A stretch of DNA of 56,606 nucleotides from Candidatus Bathyarchaeota archaeon (GTDB lineage: Archaea; Thermoproteota; Bathyarchaeia; 40CM-2-53-6). Positions 48,933 to 56,606 of this stretch are shown here, in pieces. Location of the stretch: contig VBBT01000111.1 of NCBI GenBank assembly GCA_005881695.1, positions 1-56,606 on the forward strand, read 5' to 3'. Below the pieces are notes generated by a model. It was given only the letters and a program-made list of their open reading frames with translations. It had not been told where the DNA came from and ran no database searches. Position 1 is the stretch's first letter, and each line of letters begins with the position of its first letter. A program made the position numbers and the translations under genes.

Positions 48933-50849
48933 ATGGATCCGGTCATCGAACACGAACTACTGACGCCATACGACATCCACCTCTTCAAAGAAGGAAGACA
49001 CTCCCAACTCTATGAGAAACTAGGCTCCCACCCTATCCAGCTCAACGGGAAGGAAGGCACACATTTCGCGGTGTGGGCTCCTAATGCCAAACAGGTCCAC
49101 GTGATAGGAGATTTCAACCAATGGCGGAACGACAGCCACCCTCTGAAACTTAGAAGCGACGGCTCCGGAATCTGGGAAGGATTCATACCAAGACTCGCGA
49201 GAGGCGCCCTCTACAAGTACCATATCGAGTCCAAAGTCCATGCCGGATATTCCATGGAGAAGGGAGACCCGTTCGCCCTACTCTGGGAAATCCCACCTCG
49301 AACAGCATCAGTCGTCTGGGAGCTCAAACATTCCTGGGATGACAAGGAATGGATGAAAGACCGATCGAAGAAGAATTCTCTAGACTCACCCCTCGCCATT
49401 TACGAGATCCATCTCGGATCCTGGAAGCGGATCCCAGAAGACAACCAGCGATGGCTAACCTATAGAGAGTTGGCGAAGGACCTGCCAGGCTACCTGGAAG
49501 AAATGCAGTTCACTCATGTGGAATTCATGCCCGTGATGGAGCATCCCTACAGTCGGTCTTGGGGGTACCAGACTCTCGGCTATTTCGCGCCCACGAGCCG
49601 GTTCGGCATACCCGAAGACTTCATGCACCTTGTCGATGAGCTTCACAAAAAAGGATTCGGAGTAATCCTGGACTGGGTCCCCTCTCACTTTCCATCAGAC
49701 GCCTACGGACTCGCCTACTATGATGGCTCACACCTTTTCGAGTATTCTGACCCTCAAAAGAGGCACCATCCTGATTGGAAGAGTTTCATCTTTGATTTTG
49801 GAAAGAACGAAGTCCGATCTTTCCTGGCGAGCAGTGCAGTCTTCTGGCTAAACAAATACCACGCCGACGGGCTGAGAGTCGACGGAGTAGCGTCAATGCT
49901 CTACTTGGACTACTCCCGAAAGAAGGGTGAATGGGCGTCTAACATGTATGGAGGCAGGGAGAACCTGGAAGCACTATCCTTCATCAAGGAGCTCAACCAG
50001 GCAGTATACCGCGCTCAGCCTGACGTCCAAGTGATCGCGGAAGAATCAACCGCGTGGCCTATGGTATCCCGCCCAACTCACGTGGGAGGCCTGGGTTTCG
50101 GTATGAAGTGGAACATGGGCTGGATGCATGACTCGCTGGAATACTTCGCAAAGGACTCCGTTTACAGAAAGCACCATCATGACCAGCTCACCTTCAGTCT
50201 CTGGTACGCGTTCTCGGAAAACTTCATCCTCCCATTATCCCATGATGAAGTCGTCTACGGAAAGCGTTCTCTACTCGACAAGATGCCAGGTGATACCTGG
50301 CAGAAGTTCGCTAACCTCAGACTCCTCTACGGCTACATGTACGGTCATCCTGGGAAGAAACTCCTCTTTATGGGTGGAGATTTCGGGCAGCGGAACGAAT
50401 GGAGCTTCGAGAAGAGCCTCGACTGGCATTTACTAGAACAGGAACCGCATAGGAGGCTTCAACAATGGGTAAAAGACCTAAACAAGATCTATCGAACTGA
50501 AGAGGCGCTTCACCAGCTGGACTTCGAGAGAAGTGGCTTCGAATGGGTGGACACCAAAGACTGGGAAAAGAGCATAATCAGTTTCGTCCGGAAAGAAAAG
50601 GCCCAGAAAAGTCAAGTCCTAGTTGCGCTGAATTTCACCCCGGTGCCCCGAATGAACTATCGACTGGGGGTTAGCGGAAGTGGATACTGGAAGGAAATTC
50701 TGAACAGTGATGCCGTCGAATATGGTGGCAGCGGCCAGGGCAATCTTGGCGGAGTAAGCACCGACGCTCACGCATTTCACGGCAAAGAACATTCAATTCG
50801 TATTAGTCTACCGCCTCTGGGGGCCCTGTTTTTCAAGAACGAAGTGTGA
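48933..50849 (+). CDS. glgB: 1,4-alpha-glucan branching enzyme (GH13)
   Basis: Creates alpha-1,6 branches in glycogen; 638 residues, the usual length without the extra N-terminal module of some bacterial GlgB. A CBM48 domain (about 30-125, HFAVWAPNAKQVHVIGDFNQ) precedes the TIM barrel. Catalytic residues are D317 in GLRVDGVASMLYLDYSR, E370 in VIAEESTAW and D438 in LSHDEVVYGKRSLLDKMPGD, all family signatures. A C-terminal beta domain follows. It lies 65 bp after the GH15 gene. GH13-type branching enzymes are typical of bacteria and uncommon in archaea, which often use GH57, so acquisition from bacteria is possible. Confidence 0.96.
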   Translation: MDPVIEHELLTPYDIHLFKEGRHSQLYEKLGSHPIQLNGKEGTHFAVWAPNAKQVHVIGDFNQWRNDSHPLKLRSDGSGIWEGFIPRLARGALYKYHIESKVHAGYSMEKGDPFALLWEIPPRTASVVWELKHSWDDKEWMKDRSKKNSLDSPLAIYEIHLGSWKRIPEDNQRWLTYRELAKDLPGYLEEMQFTHVEFMPVMEHPYSRSWGYQTLGYFAPTSRFGIPEDFMHLVDELHKKGFGVILDWVPSHFPSDAYGLAYYDGSHLFEYSDPQKRHHPDWKSFIFDFGKNEVRSFLASSAVFWLNKYHADGLRVDGVASMLYLDYSRKKGEWASNMYGGRENLEALSFIKELNQAVYRAQPDVQVIAEESTAWPMVSRPTHVGGLGFGMKWNMGWMHDSLEYFAKDSVYRKHHHDQLTFSLWYAFSENFILPLSHDEVVYGKRSLLDKMPGDTWQKFANLRLLYGYMYGHPGKKLLFMGGDFGQRNEWSFEKSLDWHLLEQEPHRRLQQWVKDLNKIYRTEEALHQLDFERSGFEWVDTKDWEKSIISFVRKEKAQKSQVLVALNFTPVPRMNYRLGVSGSGYWKEILNSDAVEYGGSGQGNLGGVSTDAHAFHGKEHSIRISLPPLGALFFKNEV

Positions 50850-50872
50850 GCGTACTTGGATAATATTCAGTT

Positions 50873-52684
50873 TCAGTTTCCCGCTGACATTCTGCCTTTG
50901 GGATAGACCGTTGGCTTCGTGGATAATTGTTTCGCCTTTGCGTAGCGGGCAAGTGCGAGGAGACCCGCGTTCTTCCATCTGAACTTCTCCTCAACTCTGT
51001 TCCTGCTGTTCTCCCTGATCGTCGATCCGAACCGCGGGTTCTTGCCGACCATTTCTCTGATATGCTTGGAAGGAATCTCTTCCACCGAATAGTTCATGTC
51101 TACTTCTCCACGATGTGATGACTCGTCGGTCTTCATCGTTATGATCATAGAAATCAGGGCAGAAGAGAGAGATCTGGCGTCTTCGGCGGGAGTTAAGATT
51201 CCTGTTCCCCGATCGCCATATTTGTGGATGTCAAGAACTGTTTCTCTAAGGCCGCCGACGTCAGCCCCAACGACGGGGTTCCCGGTGATCATTGATTCAA
51301 GGGCGCTGATGCCGAAGGGCTCCACCCTAGAGGGCATTGCGTAAACGTCCGCTGCAGCATGGGAGAGGAGATAGAGGGGACGGTCCCTGCCGAAGATGAG
51401 TCTAACATTCCTCGGGTATCCTGCGGCAACCATGCTGGTTGACTTGTTTGAGTCCGGATTATTTGATGGCAGTAGGAATAATAGAAACTTGGCGCCGGGG
51501 AGTGCTTTGAGAACGCGTGGGACCGCGTCAAGGAGGATATCGACGCCTTTCTGTGGACTCAATCTCCCTGTCATGAGAACGAGAGGTCCGTCCTCTTCAA
51601 AGGGCTCAATCAGCCGCTTGCTCTGATCTTGTTGATCTTGAGATCTATCGAAATTGTTTTGACTGTCAACTATCGGTTTCGCTTGAGCCAGGCCTTGAGT
51701 GAGAAGGTGTCTCCTAAGTTCCCAGCGATTTAGGTACTGATCACTCAGGCCGATGGGTCTCTCACTAGCTTGATTAACTCGAACCATTGAATTGATCTCT
51801 TCGTTATCCCAATCGCATCCATTGTACACGTGTCCACTCTTCCCAGTGACCGCGTTCCCGACGTAATCGGAAACATCATGGGTCAGGTAAGAGCTACTCA
51901 CGGAGGTGACATAATTCGCCTCGTAACATCCGAACCTTTCTAGGGAGTCATGACAGTACTCTTCCCAGACCTGACGGTATCCAAGTGTGAAGACCCCTTT
52001 TCTTCCAATCCTTACATCATGCTGAAGATCCCGGATTCCACACCATGCGTCCGATCCGTAATGCCAAGGCAGGGAAACACGCCCAAGCAGATGGATAGTA
52101 AATACTAGTGGAACTGTTACACGATTTTTCTCAAGAGACTGCTTCAAAGCAACTCCTGCTGGTATCATGTGCCAGTCGTGGGCGTGAATCAAATCGGGAA
52201 GATTGCTAAGCGACCCTGTGGCGAGCAGGAAGTCTGAGTATGTCTTCACTGTTCTCGCGAACAAGCTCATTTTTTCAAACATGACATTGCTATCATAGAG
52301 AGTTCGGTCATCGAGCCATTTGCTTGTCCGTCCATCCAAGCCCTTTACGAGGACATAGTGGACTGAATCTCTGTAGCCCCTTTCAACCCCGGCTAAGTAA
52401 TGATAATGGACGCGGTCTGTCCCCGTTCTGTACCCGTTCGCGATGAAAGTCGTTTCGTCCTTCAGGTTGTAGGCTGTTCTCAAATCCTGGTCCAGGTGCC
52501 TCCCATGACTCGGCAGGAAAACTGTGACTTCTATCTTGGAGTCCTGCGCGAGGGTCCTGGCAAGTCCCGCGACAGCCTCTCCTAAACCACCAGCCTGTGC
52601 GAGTCCTGCACACTCATAACTAAGCATCCAAACTCTGTTTACTGGGTGTGCCCCCCGACTCAGTGGGAGTTGTTGAGAAGTCAT
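50873..52684 (-). CDS. glgA: Glycogen synthase-like glycosyltransferase (GT5/GT4-type GT-B)
   Basis: A 603-residue GT-B enzyme that would extend alpha-1,4 glucan from nucleotide-activated glucose. The N-terminal acceptor loop is YECAGLAQAGGLGEAVAGLA (a variant of the KxGGL motif). HAHDWHMIPAGVALKQSL follows near residue 190, and the C-terminal donor site has LMTGRLSPQKGVDILLDAVP and YAMPSRVEPFGISALESMIT with the E-x7-E motif. ATG 52684 is preceded by GAGGAG, and a TATA box lies above it; a longer frame to 52768 would run through that promoter. It is convergent with glgB. Confidence 0.88.
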   Translation of the reverse strand: MTSQQLPLSRGAHPVNRVWMLSYECAGLAQAGGLGEAVAGLARTLAQDSKIEVTVFLPSHGRHLDQDLRTAYNLKDETTFIANGYRTGTDRVHYHYLAGVERGYRDSVHYVLVKGLDGRTSKWLDDRTLYDSNVMFEKMSLFARTVKTYSDFLLATGSLSNLPDLIHAHDWHMIPAGVALKQSLEKNRVTVPLVFTIHLLGRVSLPWHYGSDAWCGIRDLQHDVRIGRKGVFTLGYRQVWEEYCHDSLERFGCYEANYVTSVSSSYLTHDVSDYVGNAVTGKSGHVYNGCDWDNEEINSMVRVNQASERPIGLSDQYLNRWELRRHLLTQGLAQAKPIVDSQNNFDRSQDQQDQSKRLIEPFEEDGPLVLMTGRLSPQKGVDILLDAVPRVLKALPGAKFLLFLLPSNNPDSNKSTSMVAAGYPRNVRLIFGRDRPLYLLSHAAADVYAMPSRVEPFGISALESMITGNPVVGADVGGLRETVLDIHKYGDRGTGILTPAEDARSLSSALISMIITMKTDESSHRGEVDMNYSVEEIPSKHIREMVGKNPRFGSTIRENSRNRVEEKFRWKNAGLLALARYAKAKQLSTKPTVYPKGRMSAGN

Positions 52685-52728
52685 TCTCCTCGTTGGCATC
52701 CCAGATGGTCGGTGACCGCTTCTAAGGG

Positions 52729-52737
52729 ATAATAAAG
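52729..52737 (-). promoter_or_regulatory. TATA box for the glycogen synthase gene
   Basis: CTTTATTAT on the minus strand, 45-53 nt upstream of ATG 52684, leaving a short leader that contains the GAGGAG ribosome binding site. Confidence 0.45.
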
Positions 52738-52791
52738 ACAGAAAGCCTAAAGTGAAACCGTCTTCCATCGAACAATTCGGAAGCGAAGTTG

Positions 52792-53133
52792 ATGCCCGTA
52801 GCCAAGACTTTGAAGGAAACGACCAGTGTACTTCGAGATGTTCCGCCCCAGAATGCGTTCTATTTCTACAGGTCGATAGGAGCCCCGACGGGAGCGGCGG
52901 CTCGAAACTTGTCCGATTTCGTCGGAGTGTTGAGCAGCATTGATATTGCCTCCATCCAGTTCCATACTAGCCGTGGAGATTTCGAGAACTGGCTCAGGAT
53001 GCTAGGGGACGATTCGCTTGCTCAACAAATCACCGGTTTGAAGGAGAAGAAGCTTTCCGGAGAACACTTGCGCATGCGTCTTGTGGACGTGGTTAAGACG
53101 AGAATCAATCAGATCCAGAAGAGAACAACTTAG
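52792..53133 (+). CDS. DUF5752-like protein
   Basis: A 113-residue helical protein. The phrases RDVPPQNAFYFYRSIGAPTG and SSIDIASIQFHTSRGDFENW followed by LRMLGDDSLAQQI match what I remember of the DUF5752 family, found in archaea beside glucan glycosyltransferases. Its function is unknown to me. ATG 52792 directly follows a TTG in frame. It diverges from glgA and converges with the second GH15 gene, so position again ties the family to glycogen metabolism. Confidence 0.7.
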   Translation: MPVAKTLKETTSVLRDVPPQNAFYFYRSIGAPTGAAARNLSDFVGVLSSIDIASIQFHTSRGDFENWLRMLGDDSLAQQITGLKEKKLSGEHLRMRLVDVVKTRINQIQKRTT

Positions 53134-53161
53134 GCCCACATGCTAAAGCAAGATCATGTAG

Positions 53162-55003
53162 CTATTCTTCCTTGAAGTTTAGAAGGCTAAGGATGAACAT
53201 AGCGTGGGACCATGCCAAGGGCGACGCGGAGACGGGCTCTCCGTTCTCTCTGTTTACTTGTTCTGCGAAAAGCTGGAGCTCATCAACGTGCCTTGCTGAC
53301 CAGTCGATGAGGGTCTTGGCCTTCTGGTAGTTGCCGAGCTGGCAATGGTACAACGCCATCCAGAGTGTCGTAATGAACCAAGGGTTGCCTCCATGGTAAA
53401 CGTCGCTCGGATATCTTCCGATTCCTTCGGCGGTGTAGCGGAAGGCGTTTTCGATCTGATGAGCCGTGCTCAGCATTCGAGGGTCATCAGGCTGTAATAC
53501 ACAAAATGGGAAAGTTAGCCCTATGATCGCCGTGTCAATGTCAGTGTCCACGGGCTTGACTGATTTCAGGAAACGATTATTCTGCTCACTCCAGAGATGC
53601 TTCAGAATGGCACCCTGCAGAATGCCATTCTCTTTCTTCCAAGACTCTGCTAGCGCGTCATGTCCGAGGACTGACGCTACCAGAGCGCTCTCTCTCAGCG
53701 CCCCGCATGCCGCTGAGTTCGTGTAAGTATGCAGTGCGCTCTTCTCTTCCCAGAGGTCCAGCGACGGCCCGACGAGACCGGTCTCAGGGTCTCTTCCGAA
53801 CAAGAGATGTTCAACGCCTCTCTTTATGGTGGGCCAAACGTCCTCCAGAAAATCTCGATTCTTAGTCAGCTCGTAGTGCTGTCCGAAGCCCCACAAGATG
53901 GTGGCGCACTGGTCTTCCTGCTCTCCCCAGGAAGGCGCGGGAGTTCTTTCAATATGGTATCTTTGATTCCATCCACCATTGGGCTCCTGCGCTTCTTTGC
54001 ACCAACGATAGAAGGCCTCTGCATCTTTGTGATAGCCGCAGCAGTCTAGCGCATATGCGACATATGTCCCGTCTCGGGACCAGACGTATCTGTAATCTGG
54101 CTCTAGCGTCGGGGCCGCGACAATTCCTCCGAAATCTGGAGATACAAGTGTTCTCAGAGTTAGAAGAGACCTTCTGAGCAGGTCCTCCCAAGCCTCTGGA
54201 ACTCTAGCAACCTTGGCATTTCTGAGCCAGTCTTGACAGTATTTGTTGACGTCATTAACCATCTCCGGAAGCGAACTCTTCCTTGCAGTATCGATTAGAG
54301 ACAACGCGTTTTGCTTGTTGTGTGCGAAGCACATCAAGAGAACAAGTTGTTCCTTTACACCTGGATTCAGACTTCCAAGGTCCCACTTGAGACAGGAATT
54401 CACTCCTCTGGTGCCTGAATATAGGGCGAGAGAGTTTCCGGACAGTTTGCCATCTTTTGCGTCAACGAAGGCATCTGATGCTTCTTCGTGGACCCCGCAT
54501 TGGTGGGCGGATGAGCGTCTCTGACCTCCAAAGGCGAACCAATAGTTTCGCTTGTAGGAGACAATCGTGTCAGATCTCTGGTCGTAGTAGCAGGCATCGC
54601 CGATAGGGGTTTCCGCTATGTCGAAGTCGTTGTAGTAGAGGAAACTTGTGTCAATGGGGACCAAGTTCGTGCTGGCTATCTCGAAAACTCTGACGAGGGC
54701 ATCCTTGCTGGGCAAGACGAAATCCGTGGCCCTTACTTCGAGACCATTACGATTATCAGTGAAAGTTGTTTCAAGAATAGTGCTATCGGGAAGATATCTC
54801 TGTCTTCTAGTCCAAGGATCGTCTGTTAGCCAGCTGAAGGATTCGTTCTGACCCTTCCCGCATATGATTCCCGGTAGGGATCCCCGAACATGCTGAGGAT
54901 AGTTGTGCGTAGGCCAGAATAGGTGCCTGAGTTCGCCGTTCTTCCCGATGGTGATTAGGGTAGAACGATTGCCCATCGGGGCTTGCTGGCTTGTCGAGAG
55001 CAT
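53162..55003 (-). CDS. GH15 glucoamylase/trehalase-type glycoside hydrolase
   Basis: A second GH15 enzyme, 613 residues and shorter than the first. The N-terminal beta-sandwich starts GNRSTLITIGKNGELRHLFW. The (alpha/alpha)6 barrel carries LEPDYRYVWSRDGTYVAYAL, the acid pair in SLDLWEEKSALHTYTNSAAC (E419/E420) and the base in ELQLFAEQVNRENGEPVSAS (E581), followed by PLAWSHAMFILSLL. Archaeal members of this size hydrolyse maltodextrins or trehalose; the sequence does not decide which. No signal peptide. ATG 55003. Confidence 0.9.
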   Translation of the reverse strand: MLSTSQQAPMGNRSTLITIGKNGELRHLFWPTHNYPQHVRGSLPGIICGKGQNESFSWLTDDPWTRRQRYLPDSTILETTFTDNRNGLEVRATDFVLPSKDALVRVFEIASTNLVPIDTSFLYYNDFDIAETPIGDACYYDQRSDTIVSYKRNYWFAFGGQRRSSAHQCGVHEEASDAFVDAKDGKLSGNSLALYSGTRGVNSCLKWDLGSLNPGVKEQLVLLMCFAHNKQNALSLIDTARKSSLPEMVNDVNKYCQDWLRNAKVARVPEAWEDLLRRSLLTLRTLVSPDFGGIVAAPTLEPDYRYVWSRDGTYVAYALDCCGYHKDAEAFYRWCKEAQEPNGGWNQRYHIERTPAPSWGEQEDQCATILWGFGQHYELTKNRDFLEDVWPTIKRGVEHLLFGRDPETGLVGPSLDLWEEKSALHTYTNSAACGALRESALVASVLGHDALAESWKKENGILQGAILKHLWSEQNNRFLKSVKPVDTDIDTAIIGLTFPFCVLQPDDPRMLSTAHQIENAFRYTAEGIGRYPSDVYHGGNPWFITTLWMALYHCQLGNYQKAKTLIDWSARHVDELQLFAEQVNRENGEPVSASPLAWSHAMFILSLLNFKEE

Positions 55004-55173
55004 CTGCAGTGCCTTTCTTCGAGAGGGTCCAGTCTACGAAACTTAAAGGGGTTAGGTATCGCAACCCTTCCTAGCGAAGGAACAGGGGCAATCAGCATTC
55101 TTTAGCATTTTCCTGCAAATACCAACAACGACGGGTCTTCGGTCGGCGTCACCGTTACTAGGTGTCGATCCCA

Positions 55174-55308
55174 ATGACGCGTTTCACTTATCTCATAGGC
55201 TTAGCGGCTCTCTTCTCTTTGGTTGAGATTGTATTGTCATGGTGGGCTACTCTCCAAATAACCCCGGGATCACAATTGTCGGAATTGCAATATCAAGGCT
55301 GGCCCTAG
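55174..55308 (+). CDS. Possible 44-residue single-span membrane protein
   Basis: In the 430-bp gap before the nucleotidyltransferase gene, ATG 55174 opens a frame with one membrane helix (YLIGLAALFSLVEIVLSWWA) and a short polar end, stopping at TAG 55306. The ribosome binding site is weak (GGTGTCGATC). The helix composition is convincing, but a 44-codon hydrophobic frame can arise by chance. The rest of the gap shows only the TATA element at 55359. Confidence 0.4.
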   Translation: MTRFTYLIGLAALFSLVEIVLSWWATLQITPGSQLSELQYQGWP

Positions 55309-55358
55309 GAGCCGAAGAGAATTGCGGTCAGTGACTCCCTCTTTTCACCTTCTAGGCA

Positions 55359-55366
55359 CTTTATAC
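55359..55366 (+). promoter_or_regulatory. TATA box for the nucleotidyltransferase gene
   Basis: CTTTATAC, a near-consensus archaeal TATA element 67-74 nt before TTG 55433. Confidence 0.5.
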
Positions 55367-55432
55367 GTGACTGGCTCTAGTCACTTGTGGGGGCTGGACG
55401 CGGGTATCATTGACCTAGAACTCGCGTGAACC

Positions 55433-56606
55433 TTGAAGGCTGTTGTTCTAGCCGGGGGCGAAGGAACCCGTCTAAGACCTCTCACCTTTACCCGGCCTAA
55501 GCCAATGCTTCCACTCGGTCCTAACCCAATAATCCACTACGTACTCTCCCATCTGTCCTCGAACGGATTTAACGACGTTATCATCATCGTTGGCTATCTC
55601 AAGGATCAACTGATGGGCTATCTAGGAGACGGCTCCCAGTTCGGAGTCAGAATCACATACCTTGTCGAACCGGAAGGAGTCGCATTCGGAACCGCTGGAA
55701 GCCTGAAACTGGCCGCTCATCTCCTGGACGAAACATTTCTGGTCGTTCAATCTGACACAATCAGCGAAATCTCCCTGACCGAAATGGTTCAATTTCATTT
55801 GGACAGGGGAGGAGAAGTCTCCATCGCTCTGACTGAAGTAGAAGACCCGTCCCTCTATGGAGTCGCGGTTCTGGGGAAGAGGGAGGAAATCATCAAGTTT
55901 CTAGAAAAACCGGCACAAGGCACAGCGCTTAGTAACCTTGCGAGCACTGGCTTCTACATTCTCGAACCCGATGTCGTCGATTACATAGAGGATGAAAAGT
56001 GGGACTTTGCTCGCGACCTGTTCCCCTACCTAATGCGAGTAGGTGAACATCTCTTTGGGTTCGCTTCCAAGTCATTTTGGGTGGACGTGGGGGAACTCAA
56101 GGGCTACTTGAGAGGAGCTAGCTGGGTCCTAGGCAAGCTAGATCAAGATGCTCCTATGGACGCAAGGACACTAGGCAATTCTAAACCGCGGGTTTTCGTG
56201 AGGGGGAACATCAGGATGGGTCAACGCGTTCAGATTTCTGGTCCATCATGGTTCGACAATGATGCCAAGATTGAAGATGATGTTAAGATCCAGCCTGGAA
56301 CGGTCTTGGAAGAAGATTCCCAGATACGCTCAGGGACATGCTTGGACCAAACGGTAACGTTTCGTCATACGGAAATCGGACGTAATTGTTCGGTAAAATC
56401 AACGATAATCGGTGAGCGAGCGATCGTGGGCGACAACGTAACCATTGATAGAGCCATAATCGGGCAGGGTTGCACGCTCGGAGACCGAGCGAGAATTCTG
56501 CCCGGGAGTCGATTGTGGCCTAATACCAGGGTTGAAGCGGACACTACCGTAGATGGGATCATGGCGGTTCCAAGGGACAAGTCATTCTACTTTGACACTG
56601 GTCTTG
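55433..56606 (+). CDS. Sugar-1-phosphate nucleotidyltransferase (3' end outside the window)
   Basis: The frame is open from TTG 55433 to the window end, 391 codons. It begins MKAVVLAGGEGTRLRPLTFT followed by RPKPMLPLGPNPI, the NTP-binding signature of glucose-1-phosphate and mannose-1-phosphate nucleotidyltransferases. FGTAGSLKLAAHLLDETFLV and SDTISE (metal-binding Asp) follow, then FWVDVGELKGYLRGASWVLG. From about residue 240 it turns into a left-handed beta-helix of hexapeptide repeats (VQISGPSWFDNDAKIEDDVK, IIGERAIVGDNVTI). Its activated sugar could feed the glycogen synthase, but GDP-mannose or UDP-glucose for glycosylation is equally possible. The C-terminus is missing here. Confidence 0.9.
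   Translation, partial: MKAVVLAGGEGTRLRPLTFTRPKPMLPLGPNPIIHYVLSHLSSNGFNDVIIIVGYLKDQLMGYLGDGSQFGVRITYLVEPEGVAFGTAGSLKLAAHLLDETFLVVQSDTISEISLTEMVQFHLDRGGEVSIALTEVEDPSLYGVAVLGKREEIIKFLEKPAQGTALSNLASTGFYILEPDVVDYIEDEKWDFARDLFPYLMRVGEHLFGFASKSFWVDVGELKGYLRGASWVLGKLDQDAPMDARTLGNSKPRVFVRGNIRMGQRVQISGPSWFDNDAKIEDDVKIQPGTVLEEDSQIRSGTCLDQTVTFRHTEIGRNCSVKSTIIGERAIVGDNVTIDRAIIGQGCTLGDRARILPGSRLWPNTRVEADTTVDGIMAVPRDKSFYFDTGL

Noticed and set aside
1-56606. CRISPR arrays, insertion sequences, rRNA genes or prophage genes
   Set aside because: I saw no regularly spaced repeats, transposase or integrase motifs, or rRNA-like sequence on either strand.

Overview
The window looks like one continuous chromosomal segment of an archaeon. 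It carries an A-type (archaeal) ATP synthase, a geranylgeranyl-reductase family protein, class I lysyl-tRNA synthetase, TATA-box promoters often only 22-30 nt from the start codon, many GTG/TTG starts, and tRNA genes interrupted at non-canonical positions. Multiple and non-canonical tRNA introns point to the TACK side of the Archaea. Together with a Rieske/cytochrome b/CuA cluster and heme O synthase, this suggests an aerobic or microaerobic heterotroph, possibly a non-ammonia-oxidising Nitrososphaeria relative. The lineage is inference. I see no insertion sequences, CRISPR arrays, rRNA genes or phage genes.

Region 1 (1-19,200) is bioenergetic. It holds the end of nuoM plus nuoN, an A-type ATPase operon (H-E-I-K-C; A, B, D and F are not here), and a minus-strand operon of membrane pyrophosphatase, a soluble protein resembling the cytosolic half of ATPase subunit I, and a small membrane protein. 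A geranylgeranyl reductase follows, then a minus-strand Rieske - cytochrome b - CuA subunit - heme O synthase operon. A polyferredoxin, a tRNA-Cys with three apparent insertions and a ThiF/MoeB-type E1 protein close the region.

Region 2 (19,200-40,300) is mostly housekeeping: an NfeD protease/stomatin pair, a coiled-coil protein with an HMG/YABBY-like motif, a GYD-domain protein, carAB, citrate synthase and isocitrate dehydrogenase back to back, argS, RNase HI, a tRNA-Arg(CCG) with two insertions, lysS, an acetyltransferase, several small membrane or zinc-ribbon proteins and tRNA-Arg(GCG).

Region 3 (40,300-46,300) is a cluster of poorly known membrane proteins. Its centre is a 927-residue protein with two AAA+ modules, the second Cdc48-like, fused to a Lon-type protease domain, next to a secreted/membrane partner. 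This is the best candidate for an undescribed system.

Region 4 (46,300-end) is a glycogen/alpha-glucan island: two GH15 glucoamylase-like enzymes, a branching enzyme, a glycogen synthase-like glycosyltransferase, a DUF5752-like protein and a sugar-nucleotidyltransferase cut by the window end. Together they could activate sugar phosphate, build a branched glucan and degrade it.

A theme across the window is that at least four genes have no ATG, GTG or TTG at the place where homology, hydrophobic pattern and Shine-Dalgarno sequence put the start. They offer only ACG or CTG (nuoN, ctaB, a small membrane protein and the GYD gene).
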